A DNA stretch of 64,000 bases. It comes from Gammaproteobacteria bacterium. GTDB taxonomy: Bacteria; Pseudomonadota; Gammaproteobacteria; Ga0077536. Position numbers and translations under genes: made by a program. Location of the stretch: assembly GCA_009692265.1 (NCBI GenBank), contig SHZM01000010.1:1-64000 (forward strand), written 5' to 3'. The notes below the pieces were generated by a model. That model saw only the letters and a list, made by a program, of their open reading frames with translations. It was not told the DNA's origin and did not search any database. How positions within the stretch are numbered: position 1 is the first letter of the stretch; every line of letters begins with the position of its first letter. Of the stretch, positions 1 through 7,675 are shown piece by piece.

Positions 1-131
1 AATCTAACCGATCAAACCTCATCGAATGGAGTCTCTATGACCTAGCTATTCGGAGTCAGATAACGACGAGGCGGATGCCTCTTTTTAATCACCCGACTGG
101 GACACTTTTAACCCGCTATTCGGTACAAATT
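1..131. other. Non-coding left edge
   Basis: I see no gene here. The stretch is richer in A and T than what follows and has stops in all frames. It contains two copies of the short string CTATTCGG (near 46 and 116). The expected beginning of the luciferase-like monooxygenase that follows cannot be found here in any frame, so this is either a recombination junction or unrelated flanking DNA. Confidence 0.5.
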
Positions 132-221
132 TAAGACGCGATTGACACCGGTGAGCACATCGTATTTTTCGACGACATTAAATCGAAGTATCCCTACGCC
201 AGATCCAATACCGATCCGCCG

Positions 222-941
222 GTGCCGGGCGACACCTCGATCCTGAATCCGTTCGTGGCGTTGTCCTACGTTGCCGCCGTCACCTCGCGCATCCGTCTCG
301 CGACCGGGGTCTGCCTGATTCCGGAATACAATCCGCTGCTGCTCGCAAAACTTGCGGCATCGCTCGATTTCGTCAGCGGCGGACGCTTCTTGTTCGGTGT
401 TGGCATCGGGTGGCTTGAAGAGGAGTTCCAGGCGTTGGGAATTCCCTGGGCGCGGCGCGGTGCGCGCGCTGGGGAGACCGTGGCCGCGATGCGCGAACTC
501 TGGGAGCAGCCGCAGAGCACCTATGACGGTGAGTTCGTGTCGTTTTCCGGCGCCAGGTCGTACCCGAAACCACCCCGTAACGGCAAGATCCCGATCATCG
601 TCGGTGGTCAAAGCGACGCGGCATTGAAGCGAGCGGCGGCTTGGGGGGATGGCTGGTGCGGTTTCAATCTGACTCCGGACGAAGTCAAGGTCATGGTCGA
701 TCGCCTCACCGCGTTGCTAGCCGAGCGCGGCCGGCAACGCGAGGGGTTCGAGATTTTTATTGCTCCGATCCGCGGCGCCGGACCCGCATCGATCGCAGCC
801 TATCGCGACGCCGGCGTCGATGAGCTGTATCTCACCCCCATCTTCGAGCAACCATTCTCAAGCGTCGAAGAAACCACCCGTGTTATTGAAGACATCGGTC
901 GCGAATGGGTGACCCCGGCCGCACGATTTCGCCAAATTTAA
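222..941 (+). CDS. LLM-class (luciferase-like) F420/flavin-dependent oxidoreductase, N-terminally truncated
   Basis: Luciferase-like monooxygenase fold of the LLM F420-dependent type: the core has S-G-G-R-F-x-F-G-V-G-x-G-W-L-x-E-E-F, typical of this family, and a later P-I-I-V-G-G strand. These enzymes use reduced F420 or FMN; the substrate is unknown. GTG 222 is the first conventional start, but family-like sequence continues upstream in the same frame (E-H-I-V-F-F-D-D, then K-Y-P-Y) to a TAA at 132-134. The first 25-30 residues of a normal enzyme, which form the first strand and helix of the barrel, are absent. The 239-residue product is therefore probably a truncated, non-functional copy. 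It lies 22 bp ahead of a cupin gene on the same strand. Confidence 0.7.
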   Translation: MPGDTSILNPFVALSYVAAVTSRIRLATGVCLIPEYNPLLLAKLAASLDFVSGGRFLFGVGIGWLEEEFQALGIPWARRGARAGETVAAMRELWEQPQSTYDGEFVSFSGARSYPKPPRNGKIPIIVGGQSDAALKRAAAWGDGWCGFNLTPDEVKVMVDRLTALLAERGRQREGFEIFIAPIRGAGPASIAAYRDAGVDELYLTPIFEQPFSSVEETTRVIEDIGREWVTPAARFRQI

Positions 942-963
942 GCCCACACCTAAGGAATAAACT

Positions 964-1464
964 ATGAGCATGATCTGTCTCGGGACGAACAACCGCAGCG
1001 ATGATTTTCGGTTCGATACCAGCAACACAGACTGGAAACCGTTCGTCACGGACGGCTGTTTCTATCGGATCCTCGACGTCAATGTGCCGGCACGCACCGC
1101 CGAAATGTTGATCAAATTCGAACCGAATGGGCGTTGCCTTTACCATCGCCATGCGGCAGCGGTGAAAACGCTAGTACTCGAAGGTGATCTACACCTCTAT
1201 GAGCCGACGCCAAACGGTGAAGTGCATACGATCAAGCCGGCTGGTAGCTTTTCAATGGGCGCGGGTGGTGAGGTACATATCGAAGGCGCGGAAGAAAAGC
1301 CGGTCATCGTCTACTTTTCGATGGCCAGCGAAACCGATGTTATCTACGAGCTACTCGACCGGAATCTCAATCTAAAGCGTGCGATCACAGTGCAGGATTT
1401 CGACGCTGACTGGAAGAAATGGCACGTTGTGGAAACCGCGAGCCCGATCCGCCAGGCCGGTTGA
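964..1464 (+). CDS. Cupin-domain protein (ChrR / dihydroxyacetophenone-dioxygenase-like)
   Basis: A 166-residue single-domain cupin. Cupin motif 1 is visible as Y-H-R-H followed by L-E-G-D-L, and the second half of the barrel follows with G-S-F-S-M and H-I-E-G. Relatives include the anti-sigma factor ChrR C-terminal domain and small metal-dependent dioxygenases. Two histidines in motif 1 are consistent with metal binding, but the substrate is unknown. The start ATG 964 has an AAGGAA ribosome site 6-7 bases upstream. It follows the truncated LLM gene and probably shares its transcript. A related cupin lies at 27759-28187. Confidence 0.75.
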   Translation: MSMICLGTNNRSDDFRFDTSNTDWKPFVTDGCFYRILDVNVPARTAEMLIKFEPNGRCLYHRHAAAVKTLVLEGDLHLYEPTPNGEVHTIKPAGSFSMGAGGEVHIEGAEEKPVIVYFSMASETDVIYELLDRNLNLKRAITVQDFDADWKKWHVVETASPIRQAG

Positions 1465-1518
1465 CCTAGCAAATCGGTACACAGCTTGAGCGGGTCGAAT
1501 CGCTAGAGTCGCGGGTGA

Positions 1519-1884
1519 TTATCGTGCGAGAGGCACCGTCGTCTCGTGATCCTCCATCAACATGAAGCGAATCGATGACTTGTCGAACAGCATTTCTTCG
1601 TCGGCGCCGATGATGGCCGCGGTTTCGGGCTCGGTTAAATACGCCATGCCACGCTCGAAGTCCGCCTGATCATCGAACCAGATTTCCGTCAGCACATCGT
1701 ACGGTGGTTCGGCATCGGCACCGTAAACCGCGTTGCCGTAAGGCCGGATGAAATGCCTGACGTAACGTTTCAAGTTCGGCACCTTGCTCGCGCCGAGCGG
1801 CGCGTGCCGGGTTTCGTAATAGTTAATGAATTCTTCCATGCTCATGCCGGGCTTGCGTTTGATCATCACCACTGCCTTGAACAT
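1519..1884 (-). CDS. EthD-domain protein
   Basis: 121 residues with the EthD / dimeric alpha-beta-barrel signature: M-F-K-A-V-V-M-I-K-R-K-P-G-M-S at the start, then E-F-I-N-Y-Y-E-T-R-H-A-P. Proteins of this fold occur in ether degradation and polyketide or aromatic catabolic clusters, where they act as cyclases, dehydratases or monooxygenases; the exact reaction cannot be read here. A GGAGAGAG ribosome site lies just upstream of ATG 1884. It is the last gene of a minus-strand group that begins with the Baeyer-Villiger-type enzyme and includes the AhpD-like selenoprotein candidate, 65 bp upstream. Confidence 0.8.
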   Translation of the reverse strand: MFKAVVMIKRKPGMSMEEFINYYETRHAPLGASKVPNLKRYVRHFIRPYGNAVYGADAEPPYDVLTEIWFDDQADFERGMAYLTEPETAAIIGADEEMLFDKSSIRFMLMEDHETTVPLAR

Positions 1885-1949
1885 CTGCTCTCTCTCCTAG
1901 TGAATTTTCATAATCGGCGTGTCGCGGCCTACGGTGCCATCGCTTAGTC

Positions 1950-2543
1950 TCACCGAATATATTTCGACATTGCATACCCGTTGTGGTGAAGAAATTCGCC
2001 AACCTTGCGTGCTTGCGCGGGCGGCGGAATGGCAAAATTAAAGCTGTCGGCCAAGCGGTCCATCACCCCAAACAGGAACGCGACAGTGTTCGCTTCGCGG
2101 ATTGCGGTATCACTCACGCCAGCTGTGCGTAGCGCGATGATGTCCGCGGATGACAGTTGCGTGGGATTCAACACCAGCTTTTCGAGGTAGCCGAGCATGG
2201 CGCGCAGGCGCGAATCGGGTGCGGCGCGCCAATCCTCGAGCACGGCTTGCACCACTGCCGGATCCATCGCCAACACCGCGACCGCGGTGTGACCGCCAGT
2301 TCAGTAGCTACAGTGATTGAGCTTGGAGACGAAGGCCGCGAACAGCTCGCACTCGGCGAGGCTCCATTCGCTCGCCTGGCGCAGTCCCTGTTGCAAGCAA
2401 TCGCTGAAGCGACGACCGAACCAGGCACCGCGATAGGTCAGTACCTTGATCGGGCCTGGCACATGGCCTAGGCGATGCCGGATCAACCGGAACACCAGCT
2501 TCTGGGTCCAGCGGTGGCCGTGTTCAAGAATTGCCAGTCTCAT
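1950..2543 (-). CDS. AhpD/carboxymuconolactone-decarboxylase-like protein, candidate selenoprotein (in-frame TGA at codon 81)
   Basis: Read through the single TGA at 2303-2301, the frame gives a 197-residue protein of the AhpD-like/CMD fold, the normal size. The catalytic block is K-L-N-H-C78-S-Y-U81-T-G-G-H85. Against mycobacterial AhpD (E118, C130, C133, H137), the spacing E66-C78-U81-H85 is identical, so the TGA sits at the second, attacking cysteine of the CxxC pair. Frame and family similarity continue unbroken after it. A hairpin with a GGUC loop lies 17 nt after the TGA (see the separate entry). CxxU AhpD-like selenoproteins have, to my recollection, been reported from metagenomes. Start ATG 2543 overlaps the stop of the upstream gene (ATGA). 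Alternative: a TGC/TGT to TGA nonsense mutation. SelA, SelB, SelD and tRNA-Sec are not in the window. Confidence 0.75.
2273..2303 (-). promoter_or_regulatory. Candidate bacterial SECIS element downstream of the in-frame TGA
   Basis: On the coding (minus) strand, 10 nt after the TGA (2303-2301), ACACCGC pairs perfectly with GCGGUGU, enclosing the tetraloop GGUC (2283-2280). The loop begins 17 nt after the UGA; in E. coli fdhF the same GGUC loop begins 18 nt after its UGA. The G-U of this loop is what SelB contacts. Differences from fdhF: no bulged U in the upper stem, and no long lower stem that I can pair confidently. The element lies within coding sequence, as bacterial SECIS elements do. 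Confidence 0.6.
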
Positions 2544-2872
2544 AGCGAGGCCTCGTCCAGTAATTCCAGCGTTTTCTCAAAGCGCCCGAGCGCCGCACCG
2601 ACCGCGGCGGCCACCGTGAGTTCGAAAATCTGATCCTCACTCAACCCCGCCTGCGTGAGTGCGGCGAGGTCGCGCTCCGTCACCTTGTACGCTGTACGGC
2701 TGACTTTATCGACATAGGGTGTGAGTGCAGGTGGCAGTGCACTTGGATCACGCTGCGCGCCAGCCCCAAGCGCGGCGTGATCAGTCGCGGCTACGCGCAG
2801 TTCGCGCGCCAGGTGGCCCTGAGATCCGTGCAGATTGTCGAGAAAACCGCGGACTAGGGGTGGTAGGTGCAT
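2540..2872 (-). CDS. Small CMD/AhpD-fold-like protein lacking the CxxC motif
   Basis: 110 residues from ATG 2872, which I prefer to an upstream in-frame start at 2929 because that one lies inside the flavoprotein gene. The C-terminal half (V-T-E-R-D-L-A-A-L, then E-D-Q-I-F-E-L-T-V-A-A-A-V-G-A-A) resembles the helical repeat of carboxymuconolactone decarboxylase-like proteins. There are no cysteines, so it cannot do AhpD redox chemistry. Its stop overlaps the start of the candidate selenoprotein by 4 bp, which implies translational coupling and perhaps a heteromeric complex (inference). It begins 10 bp after the end of the upstream monooxygenase gene. Confidence 0.65.
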   Translation of the reverse strand: MHLPPLVRGFLDNLHGSQGHLARELRVAATDHAALGAGAQRDPSALPPALTPYVDKVSRTAYKVTERDLAALTQAGLSEDQIFELTVAAAVGAALGRFEKTLELLDEASL

Positions 2873-2882
2873 GCTGCGGTGA

Positions 2883-4484
2883 CTAACTGAGTTCGAAACC
2901 TTCGTATCCCTTCGCGGCGACATCGGCAAAGATTCTGCGATATTCCGGCACCCCGCCGGCGAACAGCAGGAAGCGGCCGCGGACGTTCTCGGGATTTGTG
3001 CTACCGAAGAACCACGAGTCCCGCATATCGTCGATCAGCAGACCTTTCGCCGATTCGTAACAGCGCGCGGTCCAGGCCTCTTCCGCCTCGGTGGTGGTCT
3101 TGATGGTTTCGAATCCGTGCTCGCGCATATACCGAATGCAGCCGATGATCCAATCGACGTTGCTCTCGACGCAGCGGGTGATATTGCAGAACAGCGCCGG
3201 GTTGTGCGGCCCCATGATCGCAAACAGGTTCGGGAAGCTGGCGAACTGCACGCCGAGGTTCGTTTTCGGCCCGTCGGACCAATGCGCTTTTAGTGACAGA
3301 CCGTTTTCGCCGCGGATGTCGAGCCGTAGAAGTTCGCCAGTGACGCTATGAAAGCCGGTGGCATAAATGATGATGTCGAACTCATGCAGCACGTCCCCCG
3401 TTGCGATGCCGGTCGGCGTGATCTGCGTGATCGGGGTTTCACGCAGGTCGACCAGCGACACATTATCCCGATTGAATGTCTCGTAATAATTTTTTTCGCC
3501 GGGACAACGCTTGGTGCCGAAGGTGTGGCTTTTCGGGATAAGTTTCTCGGCCGTTACCGGATCGTTCACCCGTGCGCGGATCTTCTCAGCGAGGAATTCG
3601 GCGACTTCATCCGCCACGACCCGTGACATGAATGAGTCGCTGTAATTCCCCAGCCATAACGAAAAGCCGCCGCGGTCGTATAGTTCTTGGTAGCGTGCCA
3701 GGCGTTCCGCCTTCGGCACATCGACTCCGGCACGCGGGTCCGGTTCGTGGATGAAGCCGGCCCAGGTGCGTTTGCACAAATCGAAAACCTCGTGCGCCTT
3801 GTGCTTGAGTTCTTTCTGCTCGTCCGGCGTGATCGGGCGGTTGCGCAGCGGTGTGCACCAGTTCGCCGTGCGCTGAAACACGGTCAGCTGGGCGCATTCT
3901 GGCGCGATGGTTTGAATGATCTGAACGGCCGTCGGGCCAGCGCCGATGACGCCGACCCGTTTACCGGTGAAGTCGACCGGCTCTTTCGGCCAGCGGGCAC
4001 TGTGTAGCGAGAGCCCCTTGAAGCTGTCGACTCCCGGGTAATCCGGAAACTGATGGGCCGACAACAAACCAGTGGCACAGATCACGAAGCGCGCGCGGGC
4101 GCGCAAACCATTGGTGGTCTCGATGTCCCATCGCTTCGCCAGGTCGTCGTACACCACGCTCGCCACGCGGGCGTTCAATTGGATGTCGCGTTTCAGGTCA
4201 AATTTGTCCGCGACCACATGCAGGTAACGTTCGATCTCGGGCTGGGCCGAGAAATGTTCGCTCCACTCCCATTCGTCGAGCAATTCCTGCGAGAACGAGT
4301 ACTGGTAGCTATAACTCTCCGAGTCGAAACGGGCGCCTGGGTAGCGGTTCCAGTACCACGTGCCGCCGATGCCGGTGCCGGCCTCGAACACGCGCGCCGA
4401 GAGCCCGAGTTCGCGGAGTTTATACAGCGAGTAGAGACCGGAGACTCCGGCACCAATCACGATTACATCAATTTCCTGAGCCAT
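2883..4484 (-). CDS. Baeyer-Villiger-type flavin-containing monooxygenase
   Basis: 533 residues, the usual length of type I Baeyer-Villiger monooxygenases. The FAD Rossmann motif G-A-G-V-S-G is at 11-16 and the NADPH motif G-A-G-P-T-A at 181-186. Between them is the type I fingerprint F-K-G-L-S-L-H-S-A-R-W-P (155-166), whose F, G, H, W and P match FxGxxxHxxxW[PD]. Such enzymes insert oxygen next to a ketone, giving esters or lactones, using NADPH and O2 in the cytosol; relatives include cyclohexanone and phenylacetone monooxygenases. It is first in the minus-strand group with the two AhpD/CMD-fold genes and EthD. The specific substrate is unknown. Confidence 0.88.
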   Translation of the reverse strand: MAQEIDVIVIGAGVSGLYSLYKLRELGLSARVFEAGTGIGGTWYWNRYPGARFDSESYSYQYSFSQELLDEWEWSEHFSAQPEIERYLHVVADKFDLKRDIQLNARVASVVYDDLAKRWDIETTNGLRARARFVICATGLLSAHQFPDYPGVDSFKGLSLHSARWPKEPVDFTGKRVGVIGAGPTAVQIIQTIAPECAQLTVFQRTANWCTPLRNRPITPDEQKELKHKAHEVFDLCKRTWAGFIHEPDPRAGVDVPKAERLARYQELYDRGGFSLWLGNYSDSFMSRVVADEVAEFLAEKIRARVNDPVTAEKLIPKSHTFGTKRCPGEKNYYETFNRDNVSLVDLRETPITQITPTGIATGDVLHEFDIIIYATGFHSVTGELLRLDIRGENGLSLKAHWSDGPKTNLGVQFASFPNLFAIMGPHNPALFCNITRCVESNVDWIIGCIRYMREHGFETIKTTTEAEEAWTARCYESAKGLLIDDMRDSWFFGSTNPENVRGRFLLFAGGVPEYRRIFADVAAKGYEGFELS

Positions 4485-4569
4485 GCGAGCGATTACCTGA
4501 ACAAATCACGGCCGAGGACCATACCACGGTGAGGGCGCCGGATGAATAACCCCGACTCCAGTCTCGGCC

Positions 4570-5412
4570 TTAGAACACAATCGGCAGCACCAGATGTTCG
4601 GTATAGATAAAGTCGCGATGGGGACCTAGGATTGGGCCTACCGCGGCGGCGATGTCCGGATCGTGATTGACGTAGGACGGCCGATAGCTGCTCGCCATCG
4701 GACAGAGATCGGGCGGCAGCGGATCGATCAAGGCATAGAACGTCGCGAAGTAGATGTCGAGCGCGGATAATTGCTCACCGATGAGGTAACGACGTCCTTG
4801 TCGCTGTTGCGCGGACAATTGCGCACCGAGCGCCTTCAAGATGTCGATCGCACGCGCTTTCGCGGCGAGGCCACGCTCGGGGGTATACAGATATTTATCG
4901 CCCAAGGTTTTCCAGAAACTATAACCTTCGTCCTGCGATGACATCGAGCTCAGCGCGGCGTGCACGAGCAGCAGTCGCTTATTCCACCCAAAGCCGTTTT
5001 CACCGGCAAGCTCGTTGATGAACCCGAACATGTGCATCCGCTCGGTGCTATCGCGGGGTACTAAGCGCGGCTCCGGCGCAAGTCGTTCGGCCAGGTTGAT
5101 CTGATCGATCCACGAGGAACGCGGGCGCTCGTCGTTCCAGATCGCGACTGGCGCGCTTGATTGCGCCGTCCACGCATAAAGCTCGCTCTGGGTGCCACCC
5201 ATGCCAAATTCGAGATCGGAGGCTCCCTGGTTGGCGGTACACACCGAGGCGTAGGCAATCCCCTTCACATCGAACAAACCCTTACAGGCCTCGCGCCACG
5301 GTCCCGGAATCGGATACGCGCCGAGTACCAGGCGCAGTCCCGAGCGCTGTTCCGCTTCGGCGATGCTGAGATAATCGAGTTGAATATCGTTAAAGCCTAT
5401 GGTGTCACTCAT
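4570..5412 (-). CDS. Glutathione S-transferase-like protein
   Basis: 280 residues. The N-terminal part has the loose thioredoxin-like arrangement of GST family proteins (L-G-A-Y-P-I-P-G-P-W-R-E-A-C, later A-P-V-A-I-W-N-D-E). The C-terminal half is the all-helical domain, with Y-L-I-G-E-Q-L-S-A-L-D-I-Y as its N-capping motif. It may conjugate or isomerise electrophilic intermediates of the surrounding catabolic genes, but no substrate can be inferred. It lies 85 bp upstream of the Baeyer-Villiger gene on the same strand and may be co-transcribed. The 178-bp region to the divergent PQQ dehydrogenase must hold both promoters. Confidence 0.7.
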   Translation of the reverse strand: MSDTIGFNDIQLDYLSIAEAEQRSGLRLVLGAYPIPGPWREACKGLFDVKGIAYASVCTANQGASDLEFGMGGTQSELYAWTAQSSAPVAIWNDERPRSSWIDQINLAERLAPEPRLVPRDSTERMHMFGFINELAGENGFGWNKRLLLVHAALSSMSSQDEGYSFWKTLGDKYLYTPERGLAAKARAIDILKALGAQLSAQQRQGRRYLIGEQLSALDIYFATFYALIDPLPPDLCPMASSYRPSYVNHDPDIAAAVGPILGPHRDFIYTEHLVLPIVF

Positions 5413-5590
5413 GGGTGGTTCGTCCGCTTGGCAATGGACCTACGATAGCCGCGTCACCGATGGGTTGTCACCAACCTCGAGCGAATAATGCTCGTACCGC
5501 ACAGGCAATCGGTTGGATAATAGGTGTCTGCCGGGACGGCTAGTTCGCGGCGAGGCTAAATTTTTAGGGTGGCGACTTAACGGAGGTCGA

Positions 5591-7675
5591 ATGCAAAACC
5601 GATATCGATGGGGATTCCTGGCCGCACTGCTCGTGAGTTCGCTCGCGCTTGCCGACACCGTGGTTGACGGCGCGTCGATCACCGATGAACAGCAGGGTGC
5701 CAACTGGTTGTCGTTTGGGCGTACGTATTCGGAGCAGCGCTTCAGCCCGTTAACGGCGATCAATGTCGATAACGTCAAGCAGCTCGGTCTTGACTGGTTG
5801 CTTGAATTACCCGGCGAACGCTCGTTGCTTTCAACTCCGCTGGTGGTCGACGGCATGATGTATTTCACCGCGAGTTACAGCGTTATCTATGCGGTTGATC
5901 TGCGGTCGCGCCAAATCGCTTGGACCTATGATCCAAAAGTGCTCGATGCCGCGGGCGAGCGCGCGCGAATTTTCTGGGATTCGAATCGCGGAGTCGCCTA
6001 CTGGAAAGGCAAAGTCTTTGTCGCGACTGGCGATGGCCGCTTGCTCGCGGTCGATGCCAAAACCGGCAAACAGGTGTGGAGTGCGCAGACCACCGATCCG
6101 ACGAAACCGCTCTATATCAACGGTGCGCCGCGTGCGTTTCGCGACAAAATCCTGATCGGAAACGGCGGCACCGAGGTCGGCGCGACGCGCGGTTATGTGA
6201 CGGCCTACGATGCTGTCACCGGCGAGCAGGCCTGGCGGTTTTATCTGGTACCGGGGAATCCGGCGGACGGGTTTGAGGACGAGACGCAGGCCATGGCCGC
6301 CAAGACCTGGACCGGTGAATGGTGGAAGCACGGCGGCGGCGGGAATTCCTGGCACGGCTGGACCTACGATCCGGAATTTAATCGGATCTACATCGGTACG
6401 GGTAATGGCTCGCCGTGGAACCGCAAGATCCGCAGCCCCGACGGTGGCGATAATCTTTTCCTGTGTGCGATTGTCGCGCTCGATGCCGATACCGGCAAAT
6501 ACGCTTGGCATTACCAAACCACCCCTGGTGAGACCTGGGATTACAACTCGAACATGGACATCGTGCTGGCCGATCTGAGTATCGACGGCAAGCCGGTAAA
6601 AGCGCTGATGCACGCGCCGAAAAACGGCTTTTTCTATGTGATCGATCGCAGCACCGGAAAGCTGATCTCAGCCGAGAAGATCGGCAAGGCAACGTGGGCA
6701 ACCCATGTCGATCTAAAAACCGGCCGACCAGTCGAAGTCCCGGGCGCGCGTTACGAAGACGGCGAAGAATTAATCTATCCGGGCCCGTTTGGTGTCCATA
6801 ACTGGCACGCGATGTCGTTCAGTCCAGCGACGGGTCTCGCCTACTTGCCGATCCTCGAATTGCCCTTTGTGTTTACCGATAAAGATGAAAAACCCGCGAC
6901 CTGGCAATCGCCGAGTTTTGAGTTGGATCCCGGCGTGCGGTTCTCGCCGGGTGATGAGGTTGAGCTGAAGATCGATGCGGCATGGTTGCTCGCCTGGGAT
7001 CCGGTGAAGCAGAAAGAAGCCTGGAAGGTAAAACTGCCTGGAGTGTGGAATCCCGGCACGATGACCACCGCCGGATCGCTCGTGTTCGAAGGTCGGGCCG
7101 ATGGCCAACTGGTGGCCTACCGCGCCCAGGATGGTGAATCCTTGTGGACCTTCGATACCAAAGTCGGGATCTCGGCACCGCCAGTCACCTATGAAGTCGA
7201 TGGCAAGCAATACATTTCACTGCTGGTTGGCTGGGGTGGCGGTGGGGCGTCGGCGGCCGGAAATGTCACGGCCCAGCACGGCTGGGCGTATGGCGTGCAT
7301 CCACGCCGCCTGCTGACATTTGCGCTCGACGGCACCACCGCACTACCACCGACCCCTGCGCCACATCTCACGCAGCCGGTGGTGCAGGAAGATTTTAAGA
7401 TCGATCCGCAGCTAGCGGACGGCGGCAATACAATTTATGGGCGCAAATGCTTAATCTGCCATGGCGTTGGCGGCGTGGCGGGAGGGTACGCGCCGGACCT
7501 GCGTGAATCGCAGGTCCCCTTGTACCTGGAAGCACTGCGCGACGTGGTAGTCAACGGCAGTCGTCACGAACGCGGCATGCCACAGTTCAAGGAACTAACC
7601 GACAAGGATCTCACCGCGCTTCAACACTACCTTCGTTATCAAGCGCGAGCAGGAGCCAAGGCCGCGTCGAAGTAG
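5591..7675 (+). CDS. PQQ-dependent alcohol dehydrogenase with C-terminal cytochrome c domain (quinohemoprotein type)
   Basis: ATG 5591 follows a CGGAGG ribosome site and starts a signal peptide ending near A-L-A-D. 694 residues: an eight-bladed beta-propeller with tryptophan-docking repeats (for example A-V-D-A-K-T-G-K-Q-V-W), then a cytochrome c domain with C-L-I-C-H and a distal M-P-Q-F. The catalytic Asp is D317 in T-W-D-Y-N; the residue two further on is Asn319, not Asp, so the extra lanthanide ligand is absent and a Ca-type enzyme is expected. The metal ligand Glu is in G-N-G-G-T-E. Electrons would go from PQQH2 through the haem to the periplasmic respiratory chain. The 3' end overlaps the convergent second PQQ dehydrogenase by 65 bp. 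Confidence 0.9.
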   Translation: MQNRYRWGFLAALLVSSLALADTVVDGASITDEQQGANWLSFGRTYSEQRFSPLTAINVDNVKQLGLDWLLELPGERSLLSTPLVVDGMMYFTASYSVIYAVDLRSRQIAWTYDPKVLDAAGERARIFWDSNRGVAYWKGKVFVATGDGRLLAVDAKTGKQVWSAQTTDPTKPLYINGAPRAFRDKILIGNGGTEVGATRGYVTAYDAVTGEQAWRFYLVPGNPADGFEDETQAMAAKTWTGEWWKHGGGGNSWHGWTYDPEFNRIYIGTGNGSPWNRKIRSPDGGDNLFLCAIVALDADTGKYAWHYQTTPGETWDYNSNMDIVLADLSIDGKPVKALMHAPKNGFFYVIDRSTGKLISAEKIGKATWATHVDLKTGRPVEVPGARYEDGEELIYPGPFGVHNWHAMSFSPATGLAYLPILELPFVFTDKDEKPATWQSPSFELDPGVRFSPGDEVELKIDAAWLLAWDPVKQKEAWKVKLPGVWNPGTMTTAGSLVFEGRADGQLVAYRAQDGESLWTFDTKVGISAPPVTYEVDGKQYISLLVGWGGGGASAAGNVTAQHGWAYGVHPRRLLTFALDGTTALPPTPAPHLTQPVVQEDFKIDPQLADGGNTIYGRKCLICHGVGGVAGGYAPDLRESQVPLYLEALRDVVVNGSRHERGMPQFKELTDKDLTALQHYLRYQARAGAKAASK

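Noticed and set aside
5513-5590. Upstream start of the first PQQ dehydrogenase
   Set aside because: It would place 26 non-signal residues before a clear signal peptide; ATG 5591 has a good ribosome site.
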